Assembly: GCF_003687725.1 (NCBI RefSeq)
Contig: NZ_RDOJ01000016.1
Span: 1 to 64,000 of the forward strand
Direction of reading: 5' to 3'
Origin: Faecalibacter macacae
GTDB taxonomy: Bacteria; Bacteroidota; Bacteroidia; Flavobacteriales; Weeksellaceae
DNA length: 64,000 bases
Shown here: positions 9,874 through 18,642 of the stretch, in pieces
Numbering within the stretch: the stretch's first letter is position 1
Layout of the letters: each line of letters begins with the position of its first letter
The notes under the pieces: model-generated
Database searches by the model: none
What the model saw: the letters and a program-made list of their open reading frames with translations, nothing else
Told to the model about the DNA's origin: nothing
Program-made: the position numbers and the translations under genes

Positions 9874-9881
9874 TAAATTTG
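9874..9881 (+). promoter_or_regulatory. Candidate -7 box of the Nudix gene
   Basis: TAAATTTG is an exact TAnnTTTG, 16 bases before the ATG at 9897. Its position inside the longer possible reading frame (TTG at 9840) supports the shorter start. Confidence 0.5.
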
Positions 9882-9896
9882 TATCAAATAGCTCAA

Positions 9897-10490
9897 ATGT
9901 ACAAAGTTTTTTTTAATGAAAGTTTATTGACTTTCGACCAAGAATCAAAGCCAGATGCGAAAAATATACTGTTTCATCATGAATCTCAATTTGATGAAGC
10001 ATTTCATACTTTAGCTAATACAGGTGTAACACATTTAAATATTTTTAGTGATAACATAGTTCAAGTCTGGTCTTTATTCATTAATCATTTTAAATTAATT
10101 CAAGCTGCTGGTGGAATTGTACGTAACCCAAATGACGAATATCTATTTATTTATCGTTTAGGAAAGTGGGATTTACCGAAAGGTAAAATGGAAGAGGGTG
10201 AAACAAAAGAAGAATCCGCAATTCGAGAAATTGAAGAAGAATGTAGTATTACACCACTGCAATTAGAGCGATTTTTGATGTCTACTTATCATATTTATTT
10301 TCAAAAAGAATATATCATTAAAGAAACTTATTGGTTCGAGGTTACCTATAATGGTACTGATACTCCACAGCCCCAAACCGAAGAAGGTATTGAGGAAGTA
10401 GTTTGGAAAAAACAAGAAGAAATTGCAGAATTGATGAATAATTCTTATCCAAACATCAGATTATTAGTAAATAATTATTTAGATTTGTAA
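9897..10490 (+). CDS. Nudix hydrolase
   Basis: A 197-residue protein with a complete Nudix box at about residues 96-118: G-KMEEG-E-TKEESAI-REIEEECSI fits GX5EX7REUXEEXGU. The Nudix fold starts near residue 68 (IQAAGGIVRNPNDEYLFIYR). The preceding about 65 residues form an extra N-terminal region. Family members hydrolyse nucleoside diphosphates linked to another moiety with Mg2+. The substrate is not deducible. The frame is open back to a TTG at 9840, but the first ATG at 9897, just behind an exact -7 box, is the better start. Confidence 0.88.
   Translation: MYKVFFNESLLTFDQESKPDAKNILFHHESQFDEAFHTLANTGVTHLNIFSDNIVQVWSLFINHFKLIQAAGGIVRNPNDEYLFIYRLGKWDLPKGKMEEGETKEESAIREIEEECSITPLQLERFLMSTYHIYFQKEYIIKETYWFEVTYNGTDTPQPQTEEGIEEVVWKKQEEIAELMNNSYPNIRLLVNNYLDL
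10480..10487 (+). promoter_or_regulatory. Candidate -7 box of the DUF4920 gene
   Basis: TAGATTTG (TAnnTTTG) overlaps the last codons of the Nudix gene, 17 bases before the next ATG. No -33 TTG at standard spacing. Confidence 0.4.
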
Positions 10491-10504
10491 TAAATAAGAT
10501 TATA

Positions 10505-11074
10505 ATGAAAAAATATATTTTAGGAGTTTGTGCTGTTATGGCTTTTGCTGTTACAACAAACGCACAAGTTAAAAAAGAAGATAATAAAGCAAAAACAGAA
10601 AAATTAACGAAACAACAAAAGAAAATTATTTCTTCGGGTTCAGTTAAAATTGATGATTTATACGCTTACCAAGTTTATGGAGAATCATTTGATATTAATA
10701 AACCTTTATCTAGTGTAGAATTAGGTTCTTTATATGATAACATGAAAGATGGAGATGTAATTGAAAACGTTCAATTTAAATCTACAATCGAATCTGTTTG
10801 TAAAAAGAAAGGTTGTTGGATGAAAGTTGATTTAGGTAAAGGAGAAGAGCAATCTTTTGTACGTTTCAAAGACTACGGATTCTTTATGCCTTTAGACGGT
10901 GAAAAATCTGATATCGTAGTACATGGTAAAGCTTTCGTTAGTGAAATTTCTGTAGATAAATTACGTCACTATGCAGAAGATGCAGGTAAATCTAAAGAAG
11001 AAATTGCTAAAATAACAAAACCTCAGTTACAATTTAATTTTGAAGCTGATGGTGTTTATTTAAAAGAAAACTAA
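10505..11074 (+). CDS. DUF4920 domain-containing secreted protein
   Basis: A 189-residue exported protein with a signal peptide ending at about residue 20 (TTNAQ) and a lysine-rich linker (20-45). The DUF4920 domain follows, with its conserved features: YGESFD, a CKKKGCWM motif (two Cys and Met), FVRFKDYGFFMP and GKAF. The Cys/Met cluster resembles a metal- or disulfide-type site, but no function is established for the family. It lies 14 bases after the Nudix gene and ends at a terminator. Confidence 0.88.
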   Translation: MKKYILGVCAVMAFAVTTNAQVKKEDNKAKTEKLTKQQKKIISSGSVKIDDLYAYQVYGESFDINKPLSSVELGSLYDNMKDGDVIENVQFKSTIESVCKKKGCWMKVDLGKGEEQSFVRFKDYGFFMPLDGEKSDIVVHGKAFVSEISVDKLRHYAEDAGKSKEEIAKITKPQLQFNFEADGVYLKEN

Positions 11075-11098
11075 TATTTTTAAATAATTAATATTGAT

Positions 11099-11128
11099 AA
11101 AACCTTTCATATTTTGAAAGGTTTTTTT
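11099..11128 (+). terminator. Rho-independent terminator after the DUF4920 gene
   Basis: AAAACCTTTCA pairs with TGAAAGGTTTT around a TATTT loop and continues into T residues. Confidence 0.85.
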
Positions 11129-11161
11129 ATGCAACTTAACTACAAATAATAATAAATTACA

Positions 11162-11572
11162 ATGAGTGTTTTTCAGAATATATTAGGAAAAAAGATAAAT
11201 GACGATGAAGTAATTCAGTTTCAAAACTCATTAAATGGAGAAGCTACAAAACGAGAGAATAATGTTTCCGATTCTTATGACTACGAATTATTGTTTAAAG
11301 AAGATGGAGTCTTATTTGCAATTTTAAATAATGAAATTATATCAATAAAAGTTTTCTTTTCTCCAACGCCAATAACTGAACCTTTTCGCAAAGAATTTGT
11401 TTATGGATTAAGCTATATCAGTTCGGAAAATGATGTAAAAAAACAATTTAATTTTCCGATAAATCTGAATCAAGAACCAATGCGCGCAGATAATATTTAT
11501 GAATACGAGAATTGTTCAGTTGCCTTTGATGCTATGACGGGTGAAATTAATTTTGCTGAGATATATGTATAA
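11162..11572 (+). CDS. Hypothetical cytoplasmic protein
   Basis: A 136-residue protein without signal peptide or membrane segment. I do not recognise the family. It alternates predicted beta strands (YELLFKEDGVLFAIL, ISIKVFFSPTP, VAFDAMTGEINFAEIYV) in a way that suggests a small alpha/beta protein. The ATG follows a terminator by about 30 bases, so it has its own promoter. The next gene begins 65 bases later on the same strand. Confidence 0.65.
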   Translation: MSVFQNILGKKINDDEVIQFQNSLNGEATKRENNVSDSYDYELLFKEDGVLFAILNNEIISIKVFFSPTPITEPFRKEFVYGLSYISSENDVKKQFNFPINLNQEPMRADNIYEYENCSVAFDAMTGEINFAEIYV

Positions 11573-11637
11573 TTATTTCTATATATAAATATTTACTATG
11601 AAGACTTATTACGTATGTTTAAACATTTAACAAATAA

Positions 11638-13164
11638 ATGAATAGAGTATTTCAGATATATATAATTTTATTATTTACGCATTTTTCTAATTATAGTAAA
11701 GCTCAAGTAAATATTGAAATGGAACAATATTTCACTAATTTGATGAAAAATGGTTCAATTTCGGAGAAAGAAAAATTAGCTAAAGGAGATTCGATATTAA
11801 AAATAGCAAAAGATGATTATTCGAAAGTAGTAGGACATTTTATCAAAGCGAATTCTTATTTGTATACAAACGATTATGATCAAGGTTTTACAAATATTAT
11901 GTTGGCAGATTCTATAATTGATCGAAATGATTTTCCAAAAGAAAAAATTCGTTCATATAACATGCAAAATGCGGTTTATATTTTTTTAAAATTATATTCG
12001 AAATATGAAGATAATCTTACAAAAATTGAAGAATTATTAGCAAAAGAACCCAAAGACAATTTTTATTATAGAGCCACTGCATCAAATTTAGTTTCAAAAG
12101 CATTTTTACATAAATGGTTAGATCAATTAGATGAAGCCGAGAAAACACTAAAAGAAGCTATTAGTTTTTATGAGAAAAATAAAATGTTGAATGAAGATGG
12201 TTATATAAAAGCATTAAATGATTTATCAGTTGTGTATTCTCATCAAAATAGATATGATTTAGCAATAAAAACGTTAGAAAAACTTAAAGTTCAAAATGAT
12301 AAATATTTGAAAAATACTTATCACACACTTAATTATTACAATAACGTAGCTACAGTTTATAGACTTAAGGGTGATTACGAAAAAGCAAAAGAATTCTATG
12401 AAATTGGTTTAGCTAAAGCAAAAGAATATAATATTTCTTATTATGAATTAGGTTTTAAAGATAACTTAGTCTTAGTTTATGATTTATTAAATGACAAAGT
12501 AAAAAAAGATACGATTCAAAAAGAGTTTTTAAAAGATTCTCAAGAAATTACAGCTAATGCAATGGTTGCTAATCAGAAAGTTTTTAAAGCAGCTGAAGAA
12601 GAGAATATGAAGATTGTGGAGCAGAAGCAATCGTACATAGGCTTAATAGTAGGAATTGGAGTTGTATTGGTTTTAACTTTATTGTCTATAATAGTTTATC
12701 AAGTAAATAAGCGTAAAAAGCAAAAAGAAAAATTTCTTGAAATAATAAAATTATATGAAAATAATAGTAATGAAGATAATATTGTAAAAGAATCTACATT
12801 GGTTGAAATTTCAGAACAAAAAGAGAAAGAAATTTTAATTTTATTAAAAGAATTTGAGATGAATAATTTGTTTTTGGATAAAAATATGACAGTTTCTTCT
12901 ATGGCTACACTCTTAAATACAAATACAAAGTATTTAGGACAAATATTAAAGAAACACCGAGATTCTAATTTCAATGATTATATAAACAAAGTTCGAATCA
13001 AATACATTGTAAATCGTATTTTAAAAGAACCTGAATTGGCAAAATATAAAATTGGTCATATTGCAGAATTAGCAGGATTTTCTTCGCATAGTAGATTTAC
13101 AATAATATTTAAAAAAGAGGTAGAAATTTCACCTTCTCAATTTTTGAAAGAAGTTAGTAAATAA
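11638..13164 (+). CDS. Membrane-anchored TPR protein with a cytoplasmic AraC-type HTH domain
   Basis: A 508-residue one-component regulator. The signal peptide or first membrane segment ends at about 22 (SKAQ). Tetratricopeptide repeats cover about 70-290 (LDEAEKTLKEAISFYEK, YDLAIKTLEKLKVQ, KGDYEKAKEFYEIGLAKAKE). One membrane helix lies at about 329-354 (YIGLIVGIGVVLVLTLLSII), followed by KRKK. An AraC-family double helix-turn-helix fills about 410-505 (MTVSSMATLLNTNTKYLGQ; IGHIAELAGFSSHSRFTIIF). The TPR part would be periplasmic and the DNA-binding part cytoplasmic. This architecture is common in Bacteroidota; targets and ligand are unknown. Confidence 0.88.
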   Translation: MNRVFQIYIILLFTHFSNYSKAQVNIEMEQYFTNLMKNGSISEKEKLAKGDSILKIAKDDYSKVVGHFIKANSYLYTNDYDQGFTNIMLADSIIDRNDFPKEKIRSYNMQNAVYIFLKLYSKYEDNLTKIEELLAKEPKDNFYYRATASNLVSKAFLHKWLDQLDEAEKTLKEAISFYEKNKMLNEDGYIKALNDLSVVYSHQNRYDLAIKTLEKLKVQNDKYLKNTYHTLNYYNNVATVYRLKGDYEKAKEFYEIGLAKAKEYNISYYELGFKDNLVLVYDLLNDKVKKDTIQKEFLKDSQEITANAMVANQKVFKAAEEENMKIVEQKQSYIGLIVGIGVVLVLTLLSIIVYQVNKRKKQKEKFLEIIKLYENNSNEDNIVKESTLVEISEQKEKEILILLKEFEMNNLFLDKNMTVSSMATLLNTNTKYLGQILKKHRDSNFNDYINKVRIKYIVNRILKEPELAKYKIGHIAELAGFSSHSRFTIIFKKEVEISPSQFLKEVSK

Positions 13165-13184
13165 ACAAAATTTGCATTAGTATC

Positions 13185-13216
13185 ATAAAAAAACGGAGCT
13201 AAATAAGCTCCGTTTT
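13185..13216. terminator. Bidirectional terminator inside the 3' end of the minus-strand gene
   Basis: AAAACGGAGCT pairs exactly with AGCTCCGTTTT around an AAATA loop. It has a T-run on either strand and overlaps the last codons of the gene ending at 13199. Confidence 0.8.
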
Positions 13217-13816
13217 CTCTTTATATTTTAAATCTTTTCCAATAAATTTTCTCCAAATAAGATCGATAAATGCTAGTGAATAAATTAACCGTATTAAAAA
13301 GAAAATGATTAAGTAGAAATATTTTTCATGTAATCTTGTAATTATTGTATTCCTTCTAATTACTTCGGTTATTTCTTCTTGATGTTCATACAGAAAAGGA
13401 AGAATAATTACATCAACAAGTATTGAAAAACCAGTAAAAAGTAAAAGAGCAATAATCGCTTTTTTATTTATTTTATTAAGAATTTTAAAGTTACAATATA
13501 AATAATAGCTTCCAAAAACGAATGTTCCAAAAATTGAAACACCAACAATAAATGTTTTAGTAAATAATTCTTTAGCTTCAGGATGATTAGGATAAACTAA
13601 GTTTGAGTCTAATAAATTTTCTTTACGTTCATTTTCAATTTTAGTTTTAATAAGTGAATTGATTCGATTTATTTCCTCTTCAGAAAAAGTAAAACCTCTT
13701 TCATTCAATATTTCCAAAGCTAATTTTATAGCATCACTTGTAAACCTTGAATTTGGAGCAATATATTTTTCTAATTCTTTAGCTGAAAGTTTATTTAAAA
13801 CAGATTTTTTTACCAT
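13199..13816 (-). CDS. Hypothetical membrane protein
   Basis: A 205-residue protein. The N-terminal 50 residues (LEKYIAPNSRFTSDAIKLAL, EILNERGFTFSEEE) resemble a short helical motif that recurs in unrelated Bacteroidota membrane proteins. Three membrane helices follow at about 88-108, 119-141 and 166-186. It begins 3 bases after the namZ stop on the same strand, so it is probably co-transcribed with namZ. Its function is unknown, and it has no conserved catalytic motif that I can see. Confidence 0.7.
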   Translation of the reverse strand: MVKKSVLNKLSAKELEKYIAPNSRFTSDAIKLALEILNERGFTFSEEEINRINSLIKTKIENERKENLLDSNLVYPNHPEAKELFTKTFIVGVSIFGTFVFGSYYLYCNFKILNKINKKAIIALLLFTGFSILVDVIILPFLYEHQEEITEVIRRNTIITRLHEKYFYLIIFFLIRLIYSLAFIDLIWRKFIGKDLKYKEKTELI

Positions 13817-13819
13817 TGA

Positions 13820-15079
13820 CTAATCTTCATAAATCAAATATTTAGCACGAACGATTTTAAATTCCTCTAAATCTTTTTGCCAAGTAGCTTTGATGCGTTC
13901 TTCCGACCAACCAGCTTCAATTTGTTTTTTTAATTCAGGCGTTCCAGATAATTGATCAATCCATAATTTTTTACCGTTCAATGTCCAAAATGGTTGTTTC
14001 GTATTGTTTTTATACGCATTAATTAACCATTTCAACGAGATTTCGTTCATATAAGGTTCTTGCGATAAATCTTCACCGTAACAAACTTCATCTTTAAATT
14101 TCGGACTCGTTGCGCCAGGCATAGAAGTTGGCGTATATTCAAAAGGCATATTTTTTAAGAATGGCGAACCATAAACCTGAAATTGAATATCTGTTCCACG
14201 TCCTTCGTTTACATTTGTTCCTTCAAACAAACACGTACTTGGATATAAATTAATCGAACGGTCGTTTGGTAAATTTGGCGATGGTTTTATAGGTAAAGTA
14301 TATCTCGATTTATGGGAATAATTCGTTAAAGGAATTACTTCCAAATCCGCTTTTATTTTGTTTTTTAACCAACCTTCACCGTTAATCATTTGTGCATATT
14401 CGCCAATCGTCATACCATAAACAATCGGAACTTTGTGCATACCAACAAAAGACGTAAATCCTGGCTGCATCACTGGTCCATCTACATAATGTGCATTCGG
14501 ATTCGGTCGATCCAAAACGATAACTTTTTTACCATTTTCTGCTGCAGATTCCATTACATAATGTAATGTAGAAATGTATGTATAGAAACGTGCCCCAACA
14601 TCTTGCATATCAAAAACCAAAATATCAACATCTTGTACTTGTGCATCCGTTGGTTTACGGTTATTTCCATACAATGAAACAATTGGTAAACCAGTTTTTG
14701 TATCTACACCCGATTTTACTTTAGCTCCAGCATCAGCATCACCACGGAAACCATGTTCTGGCGAGTAAATTTTTACAACATTAATCCCATTATCAATCAA
14801 AAAATCAACTAAATGTATTGTGTTTTTATATTCTAATTGTGATGGATTTGTTCTTAAAATTCCGGTTTGATTGGATACAACTCCAATTTTTTTACCTTTT
14901 AATTGCGATAAATATGCTGCCGAATTTTCAGCACCTAATCCGATTGATAAACCATGAACTTCTTTAACTAATTGTCCATTGTCTTTAATTTGAACTTTTT
15001 GATCAAAAGATTGTGCAATCGTAAATAAAGGTGTGCTTAGAAGTAAAGCAATTGATGTATATTTGACAAGTTTTTTCAT
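13820..15079 (-). CDS. namZ: Exo-beta-N-acetylmuramidase NamZ family (DUF1343)
   Basis: A 419-residue exported protein with a signal peptide ending at about residue 22 (TIAQS). The DUF1343 body starts near 55, with the family blocks GKKIGVVSNQTG, YSPEHGFRGDADAG, GLPIVSLYG, DILVFDMQDVGARFYTYIST, DRPNPN, SPNLPN and FEGTNVNEGRGTD. Characterised NamZ enzymes (GH171) release terminal N-acetylmuramic acid from peptidoglycan fragments during cell-wall recycling, and the protein should act in the periplasm. It is divergent from a permease gene, and a perfect inverted repeat lies in the shared upstream region. Confidence 0.9.
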   Translation of the reverse strand: MKKLVKYTSIALLLSTPLFTIAQSFDQKVQIKDNGQLVKEVHGLSIGLGAENSAAYLSQLKGKKIGVVSNQTGILRTNPSQLEYKNTIHLVDFLIDNGINVVKIYSPEHGFRGDADAGAKVKSGVDTKTGLPIVSLYGNNRKPTDAQVQDVDILVFDMQDVGARFYTYISTLHYVMESAAENGKKVIVLDRPNPNAHYVDGPVMQPGFTSFVGMHKVPIVYGMTIGEYAQMINGEGWLKNKIKADLEVIPLTNYSHKSRYTLPIKPSPNLPNDRSINLYPSTCLFEGTNVNEGRGTDIQFQVYGSPFLKNMPFEYTPTSMPGATSPKFKDEVCYGEDLSQEPYMNEISLKWLINAYKNNTKQPFWTLNGKKLWIDQLSGTPELKKQIEAGWSEERIKATWQKDLEEFKIVRAKYLIYED

Positions 15080-15116
15080 GATGATAATTGATTTATCATT
15101 AGTTTAAACAAAATGG

Positions 15117-15141
15117 ATTTATGTTGAAGGTCAACATAAAT
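15117..15141. promoter_or_regulatory. Perfect 11-bp inverted repeat between divergent namZ and permease genes
   Basis: ATTTATGTTGA and TCAACATAAAT are exact complements around a 3-base AGG centre. The repeat lies 38 bases upstream of the namZ ATG and 24 bases upstream of the permease start. The near-continuous dyad fits an operator for a dimeric regulator. There is no T-run on the plus strand, so it is not a typical terminator. Confidence 0.45.
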
Positions 15142-15164
15142 GTATCATTGTAAAAATTAATAAT

Positions 15165-16394
15165 TTGAACTTTTCTTGGTGGTTTTCTAAAAAAATAGCG
15201 CTTGGTAAAAATACTAAAAATAACTTATCAAGCATTATCATTCGTATCGGACAAGTTGCCGTAGCTTTAGGAATTATAGTTTCTTTGGTTACGATTTCTA
15301 CTGGTGTTGGTGCGCGTAAAGCGATCAAAAGTAAATTAGCCGATTTTAATGGCCATATTACAATTAAAAATTATAATAGCAATAATTCTTTAAATTCAGA
15401 TTCTTTATCAATTAAACAAGCTTTTTATCCCGAGTTTAAACAAATACCGGATATAGAGCATGTGCAAGCTATTGCAAATAAAAGTGGAGTAATCCGTACT
15501 GCTGAAAATTTTAGTGGAGTAGTTTTTAAAGGAGTAGGAACGGATTATGATACTGTTAGATTTCAGAATTTTTTAGTAAAAGGCTCGTTTCCGAAAATCA
15601 ATAACGATTCGATTTTAAATGATGTAGTTTTATCTCAAAAAATAGCAGACGAATTAAAACTGGATATTGATAGTTCGTTTGTGATGTATTTTATTCGCGA
15701 TGAAAGTAAGCCTGTTTATAGACGTTTTAATGTAAAAGGAATCTATAAATCTGATATCAAAAATTTTGATGATATCGTGATGCTTGGAGATATTAAACAC
15801 GTTCAAAATTTAAATAAATGGGATTCTACTACGGTAGGAAGTTTCGAGTTATTTGTAAAAGATGTAGAAGATATTGAACGAGTTTCGGGCGAAGTAGCAC
15901 AAAACATCCCGTACAATTTATTGTCGGAAGGTGCATCGGATTCATTTGCTCAAATCAACGAATGGATTACAATTTTTGATAAAAATATTGTAATTATCGT
16001 AGTTATTATGTTGTTTGTCGTTATCATCAACATGGTGATGGTTCTTCTAATTTTAATTTTAGAAAGAACACAATCAATTGGATTATTAAAAGCATTCGGT
16101 GCAACCAATTGGAGAGTTAGAACCTTGTTTATTTATTACGCTATATTTATCATGTTACCTGGCTTAATCGCCGGAAATGTAATTGGTTTGGGATTATTAT
16201 TGATTCAGAAATATTTTAAAATAATAAAATTACCTGCAGAAAACTATTATATATCTGTTGCTCCAGTTTATCTGGATATTCCAACAATTGTATTATTAAA
16301 TGTAGGTGCTATCATAATTTGTGCAATTGTATTACTTTTGCCATCATATATGATTTCTAAAATTACACCAGCTAAGGCAATCAATTTTAGATAA
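15165..16394 (+). CDS. FtsX/LolC-type ABC transporter permease
   Basis: A 409-residue membrane protein of the LolC/E-MacB permease type. The first helix is at about 25-50 (RIGQVAVALGIIVSLVTIS), followed by a large periplasmic loop (about 55-265). Three C-terminal helices lie at about 270-297, 318-345 and 370-398, with the FtsX block ILERTQSIGLLKAFGATNWRVR in between. Such permeases pair with a LolD-type ATPase to extract lipoproteins or act in envelope transport. No ATPase is adjacent. No in-frame ATG exists upstream of the first helix, and the TTG at 15165 gives the MNF start common to these proteins. Confidence 0.85.
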   Translation: MNFSWWFSKKIALGKNTKNNLSSIIIRIGQVAVALGIIVSLVTISTGVGARKAIKSKLADFNGHITIKNYNSNNSLNSDSLSIKQAFYPEFKQIPDIEHVQAIANKSGVIRTAENFSGVVFKGVGTDYDTVRFQNFLVKGSFPKINNDSILNDVVLSQKIADELKLDIDSSFVMYFIRDESKPVYRRFNVKGIYKSDIKNFDDIVMLGDIKHVQNLNKWDSTTVGSFELFVKDVEDIERVSGEVAQNIPYNLLSEGASDSFAQINEWITIFDKNIVIIVVIMLFVVIINMVMVLLILILERTQSIGLLKAFGATNWRVRTLFIYYAIFIMLPGLIAGNVIGLGLLLIQKYFKIIKLPAENYYISVAPVYLDIPTIVLLNVGAIIICAIVLLLPSYMISKITPAKAINFR

Positions 16395-16423
16395 TTAATT
16401 AAAAGAATTAAATAAGTATTAGA

Positions 16424-17785
16424 ATGAAATACGCAAATAATATATTAGAGACAATTGGTAATACACCTTTAGTAAAAATTAATCACATTACTAAAGATTT
16501 ACCATGTACAGTTTTAGCAAAGGTAGAATACTTCAATCCAGGACATTCTTGTAAAGACCGTATGGCTTTAAAGATGGTTGAAGATGCTGAAAAAGATGGA
16601 AGATTAGTTCCAGGTGGTACAATTATCGAAGGTACTTCTGGTAACACAGGAATGGGATTAGCTTTAGCTGCAATTATTAAAGGATATAAATTAATTTGTG
16701 TAATTACAGATAAACAATCAAAAGAGAAAATGGATATCTTACGCGCTGTTGGTGCTAAGGTAGTTGTTTGTCCTACTGATGTAGAGCCTACAGATCCACG
16801 TTCTTACTACTCTGTATCTAAGCGTTTAGCTGAAGAAACTCCTAACGGATGGTACGTAAACCAATACGATAATCCATCAAATGCACAAGCAAATTACGAG
16901 CAAACTGGTCCAGAAATTTGGGAACAAACAGAAGGGAAAGTTACTCACTTTATCGTAGGTGTTGGTACAGGAGGAACTATTTCTGGAGTTGGAAAATACT
17001 TAAAAGAGCAAAATCCTAACGTTAAAGTTTGGGGTGTTGATACGTACGGATCAGTTTTCAAAAAATATAAAGAAACAGGAATTTTCGACGAAAACGAAGT
17101 TTACTCTTATGTAACAGAAGGAATTGGTGAAGATATTTTACCAGAAAACGTAAACTTTGATACAATTGACGGTTTCACGAAAGTTACAGATAAAGATGCA
17201 GCTGTTTATACGCGTCGTTTAGCATTAGAAGAAGGATTATTCGTTGGAATGTCTTCAGGTTCTGCGATCAAAGGTTTATTACAAATGAAAGACGAATTTG
17301 GTCCAGACGACGTAGTTGTAGTTTTATTCCACGATTCAGGTTCTCGTTATGTTGGTAAAATCTTTAACGATGATTGGATGAGAGACAGAGGTTACTTAGA
17401 AGATGATGTTAAAACTGCTGTAGATTTAATTCAAGAACACGTAGATAAACCATTAGTTATCGCTCGTACAGAAGAATTAGCTTCTCACGCGATCGATCGT
17501 ATGCGTCGTTTCAAAATTTCTCAAATTCCAGTTGTTGACATCAACGGATTCGCAGGTTCTTTATCAGATACAGATTTATTCCAAGCTTATTTAGATAATC
17601 CAGCAATTGCAGAAAAGCCAATTCGCGAAATTATGGGAGCTGCTTATCCTATTGTTAAGGCTAATGCATCGGTAGAAGAAGTTTCTAAATTAATTACAAA
17701 AGATAATCAAGCGGTATTAATCGAATTAGAGAATGGTAAACACAATATCATTACTAAATACGATATTATCAATTCGATTAAATAA
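16424..17785 (+). CDS. Cystathionine beta-synthase (PLP enzyme with CBS domains)
   Basis: A 453-residue fold-type II PLP enzyme. The PLP lysine is in SCKDRMALK (Lys44), the phosphate-binding loop is GTSGNTGMG (70-78), and a second glycine loop is VGTGGTISG (about 184-192). A pair of CBS domains fills about 340-453 (RMRRFKISQIPVVDINGFAG, then DNQAVLIELENG). That domain order matches cystathionine beta-synthase rather than cysteine synthase, which lacks CBS domains. The expected reaction is serine + homocysteine to cystathionine, with O-acetylserine-type activity possible. It is 29 bases after the permease and 21 bases before lptB. Confidence 0.9.
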   Translation: MKYANNILETIGNTPLVKINHITKDLPCTVLAKVEYFNPGHSCKDRMALKMVEDAEKDGRLVPGGTIIEGTSGNTGMGLALAAIIKGYKLICVITDKQSKEKMDILRAVGAKVVVCPTDVEPTDPRSYYSVSKRLAEETPNGWYVNQYDNPSNAQANYEQTGPEIWEQTEGKVTHFIVGVGTGGTISGVGKYLKEQNPNVKVWGVDTYGSVFKKYKETGIFDENEVYSYVTEGIGEDILPENVNFDTIDGFTKVTDKDAAVYTRRLALEEGLFVGMSSGSAIKGLLQMKDEFGPDDVVVVLFHDSGSRYVGKIFNDDWMRDRGYLEDDVKTAVDLIQEHVDKPLVIARTEELASHAIDRMRRFKISQIPVVDINGFAGSLSDTDLFQAYLDNPAIAEKPIREIMGAAYPIVKANASVEEVSKLITKDNQAVLIELENGKHNIITKYDIINSIK

Positions 17786-17806
17786 TAAACGTATCTTTAC
17801 AACGAT

Positions 17807-18541
17807 ATGGGAATTGTATTAAGAGGAGAAAATTTAATTAAAGATTACGGCAAAAAACACGTCGTAAAAGGAGTTTCTTTCCAAGTAGAGCAAGGAGAAA
17901 TTATTGGATTATTAGGACCTAATGGTGCTGGTAAAACGACGTCATTCTATATGATTGTAGGTTTAGTACAAGCAACACAGGGTAAAGTTTTTTTAGATAA
18001 ACAAGACATTACTAATGATGCCATGTACAAACGTGCTCAGAAAGGGATTGGATATTTAGCCCAAGAAGCTTCAATTTTCCGTAAACTTTCAGTGGAAGAT
18101 AATATCAAATCAGTATTACAATTCACAAAATATTCGAAAAAGGAACAACAAATGAAAGTTGATGCCTTAATCGAAGAGTTTTCATTAGAACACGTGCGTA
18201 AAAATCGTGGTGATTTGTTATCAGGAGGTGAGCGTCGTCGTTGCGAAATTGCACGATGTTTAGCAACTGAACCAAATTTTATTTTATTAGATGAACCATT
18301 TGCGGGAGTAGACCCTATTGCGGTAGAGGATATCCAAAAGATTGTTCGTTCATTAAAAGATAAAAATATTGGTATTTTAATTACCGATCACAACGTATCT
18401 CAAACGTTAGCTATTACCGATAAAACTTATATTATGTTCGAAGGTAAAATCTTAAAATCTGGTTCGCCAGAAGAATTAGCAAACGATCCAGATGTACGCC
18501 GTGTATATTTAGGAGAAAACTTTACGTATCAACAGATTTAA
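17807..18541 (+). CDS. lptB: LPS export ABC transporter ATPase LptB
   Basis: A 244-residue ABC ATPase with Walker [10 protein letters not shown] (37-45), signature LSGGE (138-142), Walker B FILLDEP (158-164), D-loop GVDP, and switch His195 in ITDHN. The region after the signature ([11 protein letters not shown]) and the block [15 protein letters not shown] are typical of LptB, the ATPase that drives lipopolysaccharide extraction by LptFGC. It lies 21 bases after the cystathionine beta-synthase gene and is probably in one transcript with it. A terminator follows. Confidence 0.94.
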   Translation: MGIVLRGENLIKDYGKKHVVKGVSFQVEQGEIIGLLGPNGAGKTTSFYMIVGLVQATQGKVFLDKQDITNDAMYKRAQKGIGYLAQEASIFRKLSVEDNIKSVLQFTKYSKKEQQMKVDALIEEFSLEHVRKNRGDLLSGGERRRCEIARCLATEPNFILLDEPFAGVDPIAVEDIQKIVRSLKDKNIGILITDHNVSQTLAITDKTYIMFEGKILKSGSPEELANDPDVRRVYLGENFTYQQI

Positions 18542-18562
18542 GAAATTAATCAAGATATTATT

Positions 18563-18594
18563 AATCCCTTTAGCTTATTGTTAAAGGGATTTTC
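18563..18594 (+). terminator. Terminator after lptB
   Basis: AATCCCTTTA pairs with TAAAGGGATT, with a short T-rich tail. Confidence 0.7.
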
Positions 18595-18615
18595 TTATTT
18601 ATAAATTTAATTGAT

Positions 18616-18623
18616 TAAATTTG
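18616..18623 (+). promoter_or_regulatory. Candidate -7 box of the beta-barrel gene
   Basis: TAAATTTG (TAnnTTTG) ends 19 bases before the ATG at 18643. No -33 TTG at the usual spacing. Confidence 0.45.
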
Positions 18624-18642
18624 AGTTAATTAAACTAAAATT

